Source: Bradyrhizobium sediminis (GTDB lineage: Bacteria > Pseudomonadota > Alphaproteobacteria > Rhizobiales > Xanthobacteraceae). From it: a stretch of DNA of 64,000 nt. Where the stretch lies: positions 2,056,501 to 2,120,500 of the forward strand of contig NZ_CP076134.1 of NCBI RefSeq assembly GCF_018736085.1, in the 5' to 3' direction. Both the position numbers and the translations under genes were made by a program. The notes beneath the pieces were generated by a model. It ran no database searches, had not been told where the DNA came from, and worked only from the letters and a program-made list of their open reading frames with translations. Shown piece by piece: positions 47,011-55,284 of the stretch; the first letter of the stretch is position 1, and each line of letters starts with the position of its first letter.

Positions 47011-48878
47011 GTGCGCCCGGCATGGGCATTGACTTGGAGGTGAAAGTCCTCCCGTGAGCTGGTCACAGCGAGCGAAGGGAAACGCAGAGCGTCGGGCCGT
47101 GAGGACGGCGTGAAGGAAGCGTGGAACGAAGCTGCGGGCCGACGAACAGGAACCGGATAGAAGGCGGAGCCGAGCAGGGCGAGCGGGCATACGGCCGCGA
47201 AGCTCTCGTGACCAAGGCGAGGCGACGTAGATCCGGCGGTCGTGCAGCGAAGGCCGATGTTCTTACCCGGGGAGATCTCGCCTTGTGCCTGAAAGGGCGA
47301 CGATGGCCGAAAGGCCGGCGGAGCGAGAAGTCAGCAGAGGCCATAGTAGTTCTGCCGAAGCCTTGGCGACGGCATGACGAAGGGCCAAACGATGGGAAGG
47401 GCGAGACGCCCATGGGCCTCGGGGGAATTATGCCACGGAAGTCGGATGAAGATCCGAGCGCTCGAACGGCCAATGCGGTGAAGCCGCAGGGGTCGGACGG
47501 ACGTGTGGAAGCGCCCCTGACTGGCAGTGGAAACGAGTGCCTGGGAAGTAACGACCTGATGGAGCGGGTGTGCGAACGCCCAAACCTTCAGGCCGCATTG
47601 AAGCGCGTTCGACAGAACGCGGGAAGTTGCGGCATCGACGGGATGACGGTCGAAGAGCTGCCCGGCTATCTGCGCGTGCACTGGCCGCGTTTGCGCGAGG
47701 AACTGCTCGCCGGACGCTACCAGCCGCAGCCGGTGAGACGGGTGGCGATTCCCAAGCCCGGCGGGGGCGAGCGTGAGCTCGGCATCCCGACGGCGCTCGA
47801 CCGGTTCATCCAGCAGGCCCTGCTGGGTGTCCTGCAACCGCTGTTCGACCCGACCTTCTCGGATGCGAGCTACGGCTTCCGGCCCGGACGGAGTGCGCAC
47901 GACGCGATACGTCGCGCGCAAGCCTACGTGCAGGAAGGTCGGAGCTTTGTCGTGGACATCGACCTGGAGAAGTTCTTCGACCGGGTCAACCACGACCTCC
48001 TGATGGGGAGGTTGACCAGACGGATCGCGGACCGTCGGGTGCTGCGGCTGATCCGCCGCTACCTCAACGCGGGCGTGCTCGCCGACGGGGTGGTGATCGG
48101 GCGGGAGGAAGGCACGCCGCAAGGCGGCCCACTCTCGCCGCTGTTGGCCAACGTGCTGTTGGACGAAATCGACAAGGAGCTGGAGCGAAGGGGCCATACC
48201 TTCGTCCGCTACGCCGACGATCTGAACGTCTATGTTCGGACGCAGCGTTCGGGCGAGCGGGTGATGGCCTCGCTGCGCAAGCAGTTCGGAAAGCTGAAGC
48301 TCCGCGTCAACGAGGCCAAGAGCAAGGTGAGGCGTGCCACGGCATCGAAGTTCCTCGGCTTCTCCTTCTGGACAGGCAGAGGGCGGACGATCCGGCGGCG
48401 CGTCGCTCCACCGGCCATCAAGCGCATGAAGGAGCGTGTGCGGGAACTGACCCGGCGCAGTGCCGGACGAAGCCTCGCGCAGACGTGCAAATCGCTTGGG
48501 GTGTATCTGACCGGGTGGAAAGGCTACTTCCGCCTCGCAGAGACACCTGGGGTGTTTGCCGACATCGATGCCTGGGTCCGTCATCGCCTGCGGGCGGTGC
48601 AGCTCAAGCACTGGAAACGGGGTCGGGTTATCTACCGCGAGATGATCGCACGGGGGGCATACCCGGCCGCGGCCAGACGAGCAGCCGCCAACAGCAGACG
48701 CTGGTGGCGCAACTCGGCGATCGCGCTCAACACGGTGCTGCCGAATGACCTCTTCAAACGATTGGGAGTCCCAAAACTTGCCAGTTGACCTCAACCCGTC
48801 GAACCGCCCGGTGCGGACCCGCATGCCGGGTGGTGTGGCAGGGGACGCGGAGACAAACCTCCACGCCCCTATGCCGAT
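47011..48878 (+). mobile_element. Group II intron with encoded reverse transcriptase
   Basis: The 5' end GTGCG at 47011 fits the GUGYG consensus and the 3' end CCGAT at 48878 fits the AY rule. A domain V-like helix lies at about 48801-48838 (CCGCCCGGTGCGG...CCGGGTGGTG). Removal joins CCAGTAT with TCCAGAGACG, restoring an inverted CCAGTA/TACTGG arrangement of the host repeat. Insertion shortly after a stable hairpin is typical of class C introns. Length 1868 bp. Confidence 0.88.
47430..48788 (+). CDS. ltrA: Group II intron reverse transcriptase/maturase
   Basis: From ATG 47430 (GGGGGAA upstream) the protein is 452 residues: MPRKSDEDPSARTANAVKPQ, then RT domains including GIDGMTVEELPGYL, IPKPGGGERELGIPTALDRFIQQAL, YGFRPGRSAHDAI, DIDLEKFFDRVNHD, GTPQGGPLSPLLANVLLDE and the catalytic FVRYADDLNVYV (YADD). 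A maturase/X domain follows (SAGRSLAQTCKSLGVYLTGWKGYFRLAET). No HNH endonuclease domain is present, as in class C-like introns. The frame is open back to 47121, but that part is structured intron RNA. It looks intact. Confidence 0.93.
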   Translation: MPRKSDEDPSARTANAVKPQGSDGRVEAPLTGSGNECLGSNDLMERVCERPNLQAALKRVRQNAGSCGIDGMTVEELPGYLRVHWPRLREELLAGRYQPQPVRRVAIPKPGGGERELGIPTALDRFIQQALLGVLQPLFDPTFSDASYGFRPGRSAHDAIRRAQAYVQEGRSFVVDIDLEKFFDRVNHDLLMGRLTRRIADRRVLRLIRRYLNAGVLADGVVIGREEGTPQGGPLSPLLANVLLDEIDKELERRGHTFVRYADDLNVYVRTQRSGERVMASLRKQFGKLKLRVNEAKSKVRRATASKFLGFSFWTGRGRTIRRRVAPPAIKRMKERVRELTRRSAGRSLAQTCKSLGVYLTGWKGYFRLAETPGVFADIDAWVRHRLRAVQLKHWKRGRVIYREMIARGAYPAAARRAAANSRRWWRNSAIALNTVLPNDLFKRLGVPKLAS

Positions 48879-48937
48879 TCCAGAGACGTCAGTGATTGAA
48901 CCGATAAGCCGCGGCGTACTGGTTCCCCCGCATGCGC

Positions 48938-50275
48938 GCATAGGCGTTAAAATAGACTTGTGGCGTGGAATCGCGTGTGATTCATCAATTGGATGATGCA
49001 CGAATCGCTTGTGAACGAAGATTGGCAGAGCATTGTTGCCCGGCTTGGCGGGGCGAAGGCGCTTAATGAGAGCGCGCGCGAGACGAAGGCTTTTCTGCGC
49101 CCGCGCGAGATCAAGGATGCGGTTGATCTGCTACGCATGATCTTGGCGTATTGCCTGGGAGAACGAGGCTTGCGCCTGACCGCGGCGTGGGCTGCGTCAG
49201 TTGGATTGGTCGACATCTCCGGCGTTGGCTTGCTGTACCGGCTCCGTCAGTGCGGCGATTGGCTCGAGCTGCTGATCGGCAAGGTGCTGAGTAGCGCCGC
49301 ACCGAAGGCGAGCCGAGGTCGACTAATCCGCATCGTTGATGCGACCACGGTGCCGAAAGCCGGAGCGGCGGCCAAGAAGAATAGCCAGTTGTGGCGCATT
49401 CACAGCGCCTTCGATCTTCCGCATGAGCGCTTTGGCCACTTCGAGCTCACCGATCAGAAGGAAGGCGAGAGGCTCGACCGCATCCCTGTCGTCAAGGGCG
49501 AGATACGCATCGCCGATCGTGCCTACCTTCAGCCTGAACGAATGGCCACTGTTCTCGGTCGTGGGGCCGATGTCCTGATCCGGGCCGGATGGAAGAGTGC
49601 GCGCTGGCTCGACGCCAAGGGTAATCTGTTTGATCTCATCGCCGCTTTGCGCAAGGCTTCAGCGCGCGGGCTGATCGATCAGCCGATTTGGGTTGGACGC
49701 AAAGGCGGTGCTGCGCTCGCCTTGCGGCTGGTCGCCATCAAGAAGCCGCCGGAAGCAGCCGCCGAGGCGCGCCGCAAGGCTCACCGGGATGCTCAGCGAG
49801 AGGGCTATCAACTATCGAAGCAAGCCCTTGCCGCCGCAGACTGGGTTATCCTGATCACCTCGCTCAGTCCTGATGACTTCACGACCGACGACATCCTCGC
49901 GCTCTATCGCCTACGATGGCGCATCGAGCTCGGCTTCAAGCGGCTAAAAAGCCTAGTTGGCCTTAAGAGCCCGCCCGGCATAAATGCACGTTCCGCCAGA
50001 CCCTACATCCTGGCCCACCTTCTCGTCATTCTTCTGCTCGAGCCGCTCGTTGAGCGGATCGAGGACTCTCCCCGCTTGGCCGAGGCCGCTTGACCCGGCC
50101 AGGCCTGTGGCGGACGATGCAGCAGCTCGTTGCTTCCCTGTTGCAAGCCATCATCCCTCAGCCGACATTCGCTGCTCTACAGCGATGCAAAGCCGCCATC
50201 CGGCGGCATCTTCACGAGCCACCTAGAAAAAAGCGTCGCTACCAAACAATGGTCTCGCTACCTTAACGCCTATGC
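48938..50275 (+). mobile_element. IS4-family insertion sequence (copy B) inside a REP hairpin
   Basis: Terminal repeats start GCATAGGCGTTAA at 48938 and end with its exact reverse complement at 50275 (1338 bp). Both borders carry GCATGCGC (48930-48937 and 50276-50283), an 8-bp direct repeat. Excision restores CCCCC, GCATGCGC, GGGGG, a hairpin of the same repeat unit that was split by the group II intron 51 bases upstream. One transposase gene on the plus strand. Confidence 0.85.
48993..50093 (+). CDS. IS4-family transposase (copy B)
   Basis: 366 residues starting MMHESLVNEDWQSIVARLGG. The DDE residues are visible in RLIRIVDATTVPKAG, GEIRIADRAYLQPE and the YRLRWRIELGFKRLKSLVGL motif (Y-R-E-K). 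The protein is unrelated at a glance to the transposase of copy A and belongs to another IS4 subgroup. The frame is complete, so the element may be active. About 180 bases between its stop and the right end hold no gene. Confidence 0.92.
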   Translation: MMHESLVNEDWQSIVARLGGAKALNESARETKAFLRPREIKDAVDLLRMILAYCLGERGLRLTAAWAASVGLVDISGVGLLYRLRQCGDWLELLIGKVLSSAAPKASRGRLIRIVDATTVPKAGAAAKKNSQLWRIHSAFDLPHERFGHFELTDQKEGERLDRIPVVKGEIRIADRAYLQPERMATVLGRGADVLIRAGWKSARWLDAKGNLFDLIAALRKASARGLIDQPIWVGRKGGAALALRLVAIKKPPEAAAEARRKAHRDAQREGYQLSKQALAAADWVILITSLSPDDFTTDDILALYRLRWRIELGFKRLKSLVGLKSPPGINARSARPYILAHLLVILLLEPLVERIEDSPRLAEAA

Positions 50276-50475
50276 GCATGCGCGGGGGATGACGACTGTT
50301 GGGGTGGCGGACATCTTTGGCATCGACCAAAGCCGCTGCATATGGGTCTCGGATTGCGCTCGCTTGTCCAGGACGACGGGTGAAGAGAGGCCTGTCGCTC
50401 AATTGTCGTACGGCACTGTTATTTGCCATTCGAACGCACACCATTGATTCGTGTTTGCCCTCTTTCGGATGCCGC

Positions 50476-51132
50476 ATGCAAAGCACCGATCTCGACCGCC
50501 GCATCGTTGAAACCGCCTATGCGCGGTGGGCGCCGATCTATGACGCGGTGTGCGGGCCGGTCATGGTGAATGGCCGCCGCGCGGCGGCGAAGGCGGCGCG
50601 CGCGACCGGCGGCAAGATTCTCGAAGTCGGCGTCGGCACCGGTCTGTCATTCGACGACTACGATGCGTCCACCGAGATCACCGGCATCGATCTTTCCGCG
50701 CCGATGCTGGCGAAGGCGCGCGAGAGAATGGCGAGCGGGCGCTATCCTTACGTGAAGGATGTGCGGCTGATGGATGCGCACCGGATGGCGTTTGCCGACG
50801 CGACCTTCGATTGCGTGGTGGCGCAGTTCGTCATCACGCTGGTGGCCCATCCCGAACAGGTGCTGTCCGAGTGCCACCGCGTGGTGAAGCCGGGCGGGCG
50901 GATCATCCTCGTCAACCATCTCTATTCGGAGAAAGGCGTCGCCGCTGCGGTCGAGCGATGGGCCGCGCAGCGCACCCGCGGGCTCGGCCTGCGGCCGGAA
51001 TTTCCGTTCGCGCGATTGCAGGCATGGGCCCACGCCAACAACGACGCCATTCTGGTCGAGCGGCGCAAGGTGGCGCCGTTCGGGATCTACACGCTGGTTT
51101 GTTTCGAACGCGCGGTATCCTCGGCAGCCTAG
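50476..51132 (+). CDS. pmtA: Phosphatidylethanolamine N-methyltransferase-like (PmtA type)
   Basis: 218 residues, MQSTDLDRRIVETAYARWAPIYDAVCGPVM, SAM motif KILEVGVGTGLSFDDY, then ITGIDLSAPMLAKARERM and VLSECHRVVKPGGRIILVNH. The YARWAPIYD opening and the LGLRPEFPFARLQAW region fit the Rhodobacter/rhizobial Pmt family, which converts phosphatidylethanolamine to phosphatidylcholine. Such an enzyme would tie to the SAM genes at 3-6 kb. The start at 50476 gives the usual length. The two downstream genes on the same strand also suggest membrane-lipid work. Confidence 0.85.
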   Translation: MQSTDLDRRIVETAYARWAPIYDAVCGPVMVNGRRAAAKAARATGGKILEVGVGTGLSFDDYDASTEITGIDLSAPMLAKARERMASGRYPYVKDVRLMDAHRMAFADATFDCVVAQFVITLVAHPEQVLSECHRVVKPGGRIILVNHLYSEKGVAAAVERWAAQRTRGLGLRPEFPFARLQAWAHANNDAILVERRKVAPFGIYTLVCFERAVSSAA

Positions 51133-51188
51133 ACTGTCATCGCGCTGTCACGGAGTTCTGTTAGCTGCTCGCGCATGGGAATGACGCT

Positions 51189-51986
51189 ATGAGTGAAGAG
51201 TTGCCGGACCGGCGCTTTCGCACTTTGTTTATCTCCGACGTCCATCTCGGAGCACGCGGCTCGCAAGCCGGCCAGTTGCTGGATTTCCTCCGCTGCCATG
51301 ACGCCGAGACCATCTATCTGGTCGGCGATATCGTCGACGGCTGGGCGCTGCAGTCGAGCTGGTACTGGCCGCAATCGCATAACGACTTCGTGCAGAAGCT
51401 GCTGCGCAAGGCGCGCAAGGGCGCCAAGATCGTCTATGTGCCCGGCAACCACGACGAGTTCCTGCGCAACTACTACGGCACGCATTTCGGCGGCATCGAT
51501 GTCGTGGAAAACACCATCCATACCGGGGTCGACGGCCGGCGCTATCTGGTGATCCACGGCGATATCTTCGATCTCGTGGTGCAGAATGCGCGCTGGCTCG
51601 CCCATCTCGGCGACAAGGCCTACGATTTCGCGATCCGGATGAACCGCCTCGTCAACGCCTTCCGTCGCGCGTTCGGCGTGCCTTATTGGTCGCTGTCGCA
51701 ATGGGCCAAGCTCAAGGTCAAGAATGCGGTCAATTACATCGGCGCCTTCGAACAGACGCTGGCCGCCGAGGCGCGGCGTCACGGCGCCGACGGCGTGATC
51801 TGCGGCCACATTCACTACGCCACCATCCGCGACGAGCATGACATCCGCTACATGAACTGCGGCGACTGGGTGGAGAGCTGCACCGCGCTGGCCGAGCACG
51901 AGGACGGCCGATTTGAAATCATCACCTGGACCGATCCGCTGCGGCGGACGGCCCCTGTCGCCGCCGTGGCGGCGCGCGCGGCCTGA
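51189..51986 (+). CDS. Calcineurin-like metallophosphoesterase, UDP-2,3-diacylglucosamine diphosphatase-like
   Basis: 265 residues with the full metal-binding set: RTLFISDVHLGARGSQ (D-x-H), YLVGDIVDGW (GD), YVPGNHDEFLR (GNHD), LVIHGDIFD and GVICGHIHYATI (GH-x-H). The domain is related to LpxH, but alphaproteobacteria usually use LpxI for that lipid A step, so another pyrophosphate lipid or nucleotide may be the substrate. Its TGA overlaps the ATG of the glycosyltransferase, which implies coupled translation. Confidence 0.87.
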   Translation: MSEELPDRRFRTLFISDVHLGARGSQAGQLLDFLRCHDAETIYLVGDIVDGWALQSSWYWPQSHNDFVQKLLRKARKGAKIVYVPGNHDEFLRNYYGTHFGGIDVVENTIHTGVDGRRYLVIHGDIFDLVVQNARWLAHLGDKAYDFAIRMNRLVNAFRRAFGVPYWSLSQWAKLKVKNAVNYIGAFEQTLAAEARRHGADGVICGHIHYATIRDEHDIRYMNCGDWVESCTALAEHEDGRFEIITWTDPLRRTAPVAAVAARAA

Positions 51987-53041
51987 TGCGCGTCCTGGTT
52001 GCGACCGACGCATGGCATCCGCAGGTCAACGGCGTGGTGCGGACGCTGGCCATGACGGCGGAGGCGGCAAGGGCGCTCGGCGTCGATGTCAGCTTTCTCA
52101 CGCCGCAATCGTTCCGCACCGTGGCATTGCCGAGCTACCCGGATCTGCGCCTGGCGTTGCCGTCTCCTGCGGCGATCGCCCGGCTGATCGGTGAAGCCCG
52201 GCCCGACAGCATCCACATCGCAACCGAAGGCCCGATCGGGTTGTTGACGCGACGCTATTGCCGGAAGCACGGATTGCCGTTCACGACCAGCTTTCACACC
52301 CGCTTTCCCGAATACATTTCCGCGCGGCTGCCGATCCCGGAGTCCTGGATCTGGGCGGCGCTACGCTGGTTCCACGGTGCGAGCCAGGCGGTGATGGCGG
52401 CGACGCCGGCGCTGGCCAGTGAATTGCGCGTGCGCGGCTTCCGTAACGTGGTGCTGTGGCCGCGCGGGGTCGACACCAGCCAGTTTCACCCGCGCGCGGT
52501 CGACCTCGGCCTGCCGCGCCCGGTCTTCCTCAGCGTGGGCCGCGTCGCGGTCGAAAAGAATCTGGAGGCGTTCCTCGGCCTCGATCTGCCCGGCACCAAA
52601 TTGATCGTCGGCGACGGGCCGGCGCGCGCCGGCCTCGCCCGGAAATATCCGCAAGCGGTGTTCCTCGGCGCGCGGCAGGGCGAAGAACTGGCCGAGGTCT
52701 ATGCGGGCGCCGACGTGTTCGTGTTCCCGAGCCGGACCGACACGTTCGGCCTGGTGCTGCTCGAAGCGCTGGCCAGCGGCCTGCCGGTCGCCGCGTTCCC
52801 GGTGACCGGGCCGCGCGATGTGATCGGTGCCGCGCCGGTCGGCTCCCTGAACGAGGATTTGCAGGTGGCGTGCCTGGCCGCGCTGGCGATTTCACCGCGG
52901 GCCTGCCGCGAATTTGCGGCCGGGCATAGCTGGGAAGCCTCGGCCCGCGCCTTCGTCGAAAATATCGCCCATGCCCGCTCGCTCGATCCGAAGGGCGAAC
53001 CCGTACAATTTGCGGTGAAAGCGCCGCGTTTGATCGGCTGA
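51986..53041 (+). CDS. Glycosyltransferase family 4 (mannosyl/glycolipid-type)
   Basis: 351 residues of GT-B fold: MRVLVATDAWHPQVNGVVRTL, HIATEGPIGLLTRRYCRKHGLPFTTSFHTRFPEY, PRGVDTSQFHP, and the donor motif FPSRTDTFGLVLLEALASGLPVAAFPVTGPRDV. The opening and HTRFPEY segment resemble alpha-mannosyltransferases acting on diacylglycerol or phosphatidylinositol (MgtA/PimB-like). Overlapping the phosphoesterase and following pmtA, it probably makes a membrane glycolipid. The lipid product is inferred only. Confidence 0.87.
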   Translation: MRVLVATDAWHPQVNGVVRTLAMTAEAARALGVDVSFLTPQSFRTVALPSYPDLRLALPSPAAIARLIGEARPDSIHIATEGPIGLLTRRYCRKHGLPFTTSFHTRFPEYISARLPIPESWIWAALRWFHGASQAVMAATPALASELRVRGFRNVVLWPRGVDTSQFHPRAVDLGLPRPVFLSVGRVAVEKNLEAFLGLDLPGTKLIVGDGPARAGLARKYPQAVFLGARQGEELAEVYAGADVFVFPSRTDTFGLVLLEALASGLPVAAFPVTGPRDVIGAAPVGSLNEDLQVACLAALAISPRACREFAAGHSWEASARAFVENIAHARSLDPKGEPVQFAVKAPRLIG

Positions 53042-53094
53042 TCCCCAGTCAAGCGCCTTGCCCGGGCGTCGCGGTACGCGATACAAGTTGAGGG

Positions 53095-54078
53095 ATGAAC
53101 ACTCAGATCCTGCCTGTCACGTCTGCGGATATCGATGCGGCGGCGCGCGTGCTGGCGCCGTTCGCGGTGCGGACGCCGCTGTTGTCGCCGCCGGTTCTCA
53201 GCGAACGCATGGGAACCCGGGTTTTCCTGAAGCCGGAAATGCTGCAGCGGACCGGCTCCTTCAAGTTCCGCGGCGCCTTCAACAAGATGTCGTCGATCCC
53301 GCCGGACAAACGCAGCGGCGGCGTGGTCGCATTCTCGTCCGGCAACCACGCTCAAGGCGTCGCGCACGCCGCGCAGATCCTGGGCATGCAGGCGACCATC
53401 GTGATGCCATCAGACGCGCCGCTCTCCAAGCGCGAACGCACCAAGGCCTTCGGCGCCGAGGTCGTGCTGTACGACCGCGACCGCGAGGACCGCGAGGCGA
53501 TCGCCAACGGGATCGCCGAAAAGCGCGGCGCTACCTTGGTGCGGCCCTATGACGATCCGTTCGTGATCGCGGGCCAGGGCACCGTCGGCCGCGAAATCTG
53601 CGAGGACATGGCGGCGCTCGGCGTGGCCCCGGATATCGTGATCGCGCCCGCCTCGGGCGGCGGCCTGGTCGCCGGTGTCGCCACCGCGATCAAGGCGCGC
53701 TATCCGCAGGCCATGGTAATGTCGGGCGAACCCGAGGCTTTCGACGATCACGCGCGCTCGCTGCGCGCGGGCAGGCGCGAGCCGCACGCTTCCAAGGGCC
53801 GCACCATCTGCGATGCGCTGATGGCCTCGATCCCCGGCGAGATCACCTTTGCCATCAACAGCCGGCTGCTGGCGCAGGGCGTCACTGCTTCGGACGCCGA
53901 AGTCGGCACCGCGGTTGGATTTGCATTCCGTGAATTGAAGCTGGTGGTCGAGCCCGGCGGCGCGGTCGGGCTCGCGGCGCTGATGGCCGGCCGCATCGAT
54001 ATCGGCGGCAGGAACGTCGTGATCGTGCTGTCGGGCGGCAATGTCGACGCGGATATGTTCTCGCGCCTGATCAACTGA
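53095..54078 (+). CDS. Threonine/serine dehydratase (PLP-dependent)
   Basis: 327 residues of fold type II. The PLP lysine is in RTGSFKFRGAFNKM; then FSSGNHAQGVAHAA, the phosphate loop APASGGGLVAGVATAI and the end VVIVLSGGNVDADMF. No C-terminal ACT regulatory domain is present, so it matches the catabolic or hydroxyectoine-associated dehydratases and not biosynthetic IlvA. It would deaminate threonine or serine to 2-oxo acids. Monocistronic by context; the next gene is convergent and ten bases away. Confidence 0.9.
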   Translation: MNTQILPVTSADIDAAARVLAPFAVRTPLLSPPVLSERMGTRVFLKPEMLQRTGSFKFRGAFNKMSSIPPDKRSGGVVAFSSGNHAQGVAHAAQILGMQATIVMPSDAPLSKRERTKAFGAEVVLYDRDREDREAIANGIAEKRGATLVRPYDDPFVIAGQGTVGREICEDMAALGVAPDIVIAPASGGGLVAGVATAIKARYPQAMVMSGEPEAFDDHARSLRAGRREPHASKGRTICDALMASIPGEITFAINSRLLAQGVTASDAEVGTAVGFAFRELKLVVEPGGAVGLAALMAGRIDIGGRNVVIVLSGGNVDADMFSRLIN

Positions 54079-54087
54079 TCCAAGAGG

Positions 54088-55209
54088 TCACGAGAAGAAC
54101 GCGATCTTCTCGGCCTGACTCATGCGCCGGATCGGCGCGAACGGATCGCACGCCGTCATCTTGGGCCGTTGCAGGATGCCGCTGGCGATAAGTGTCGAGC
54201 CCAGAGAAGGCTCGGGTTCGGCGGAGGCTTCGGGCGAAGCCTGCAACGGGAGTTCAACGGCCTGCGGCTCCGCCGCGGCGGCGGCGATCGGCTCCGGTTC
54301 CTCGGCGACGACGATGGGATCGGCCGGCGCCAACTCCGCGACGTGAGTTTCGCCGGCATCCATCTCAAGCGCATCGTCGGCGTCGCAGGGATCTTCCGCA
54401 GCCATCTCAAGCGCGATCATGTCGAGGATCGCGTCGTCATGGGCATCGGCGGCTTCGTCCGTGATGACCTCGGCCTCGACCGTTGCGACCGCGGTCTCCG
54501 CGACCTCATCGAGCTGTGCTGCCGGGGACGTCATCGCGGCCTCGACGATGTCCTCCGCCATTGCCACCTCGGCGGCGGCGGACATTTCGGCTGTCGGGGC
54601 GGGAGCCGATGATGGGGCGGCTGCTTCGACGGTAGGCGCGGTGGCGGTCGGTGCGGTGGCGGTGTCGTCGTCACCGAGCTCCGCGATCCGCTCCGCGATC
54701 AGGTCGAAGGCGGCGCTCAGTTCCGTCCGGGGATCGATCGAGGCGATCTGTCCGCAGGCGCCTTCGATGGCGGCGACCTGGGAATCGAGGAGATCGCAGA
54801 TCCGGCCGTCGGCGCCGATTTCCCGCCAGCGCCAGGAGATCTCGCGGATGATCCGGGCGCCCTTGCGGACCGGCGCAAGCTTGTCCTCGAGCGCCAGCCC
54901 GTCGAGCGCCGCAGCCGAGGCGCCCCGTGCCTCGTCCACCGCATTCCGGATGGCGGCGAGCGCCTCCGCAAGCCCGTTGTCGGGGGCCGGTTGCGGTTGC
55001 CGCTGGGCGGCGAGGCTGTCCTCGATCCGCGCCACCGCGTCGAGCACCATGCGGGTGTCGGCATTGCGGTTGCGCTTGGCGTATTCGCCGAGGAACCAGC
55101 GGCCCCGCGAGGTCTCCATGAACGCCTGGCTGATGGCGTCATAATCCTCCTCGCTCGGCTGCGCGGCGCGCGCCGAGATCGGGGACAGGGCAAATGCTTC
55201 ATCAGCCAT
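54088..55209 (-). CDS. Conserved hypothetical protein with acidic Ala-rich C-terminal half
   Basis: 373 residues. The first 180 are helical and conserved-looking: YDAISQAFMETSRGRWFLGEYAKRNRNADTRMVLDAVARIED, then DKLAPVRKGARIIREISWRWREIGADGRICDLLDSQ. The segment from about 195 to 350 is low-complexity, acidic and rich in Ala, Pro and Glu, and should be disordered. The end PKMTACDPFAPIRRMSQAEKIAFFS is again ordered and basic. I know the ETSRGRWFLxEYAxRNR motif from uncharacterised alphaproteobacterial proteins but not its function. Confidence 0.75.
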   Translation of the reverse strand: MADEAFALSPISARAAQPSEEDYDAISQAFMETSRGRWFLGEYAKRNRNADTRMVLDAVARIEDSLAAQRQPQPAPDNGLAEALAAIRNAVDEARGASAAALDGLALEDKLAPVRKGARIIREISWRWREIGADGRICDLLDSQVAAIEGACGQIASIDPRTELSAAFDLIAERIAELGDDDTATAPTATAPTVEAAAPSSAPAPTAEMSAAAEVAMAEDIVEAAMTSPAAQLDEVAETAVATVEAEVITDEAADAHDDAILDMIALEMAAEDPCDADDALEMDAGETHVAELAPADPIVVAEEPEPIAAAAAEPQAVELPLQASPEASAEPEPSLGSTLIASGILQRPKMTACDPFAPIRRMSQAEKIAFFS

Positions 55210-55284
55210 GCAAGACTCATCGCGCAAATGTCGGCGCGTTGCGTTAACGATCATCACGATATCGAGCGAATCGCAATTGAATTG

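Noticed and set aside
47430-48788. Reverse transcriptase considered as a retron or diversity-generating element
   Set aside because: The protein has a maturase domain, and intron 5' and 3' ends and a domain V-like helix flank it; no template/variable repeat pair was seen.
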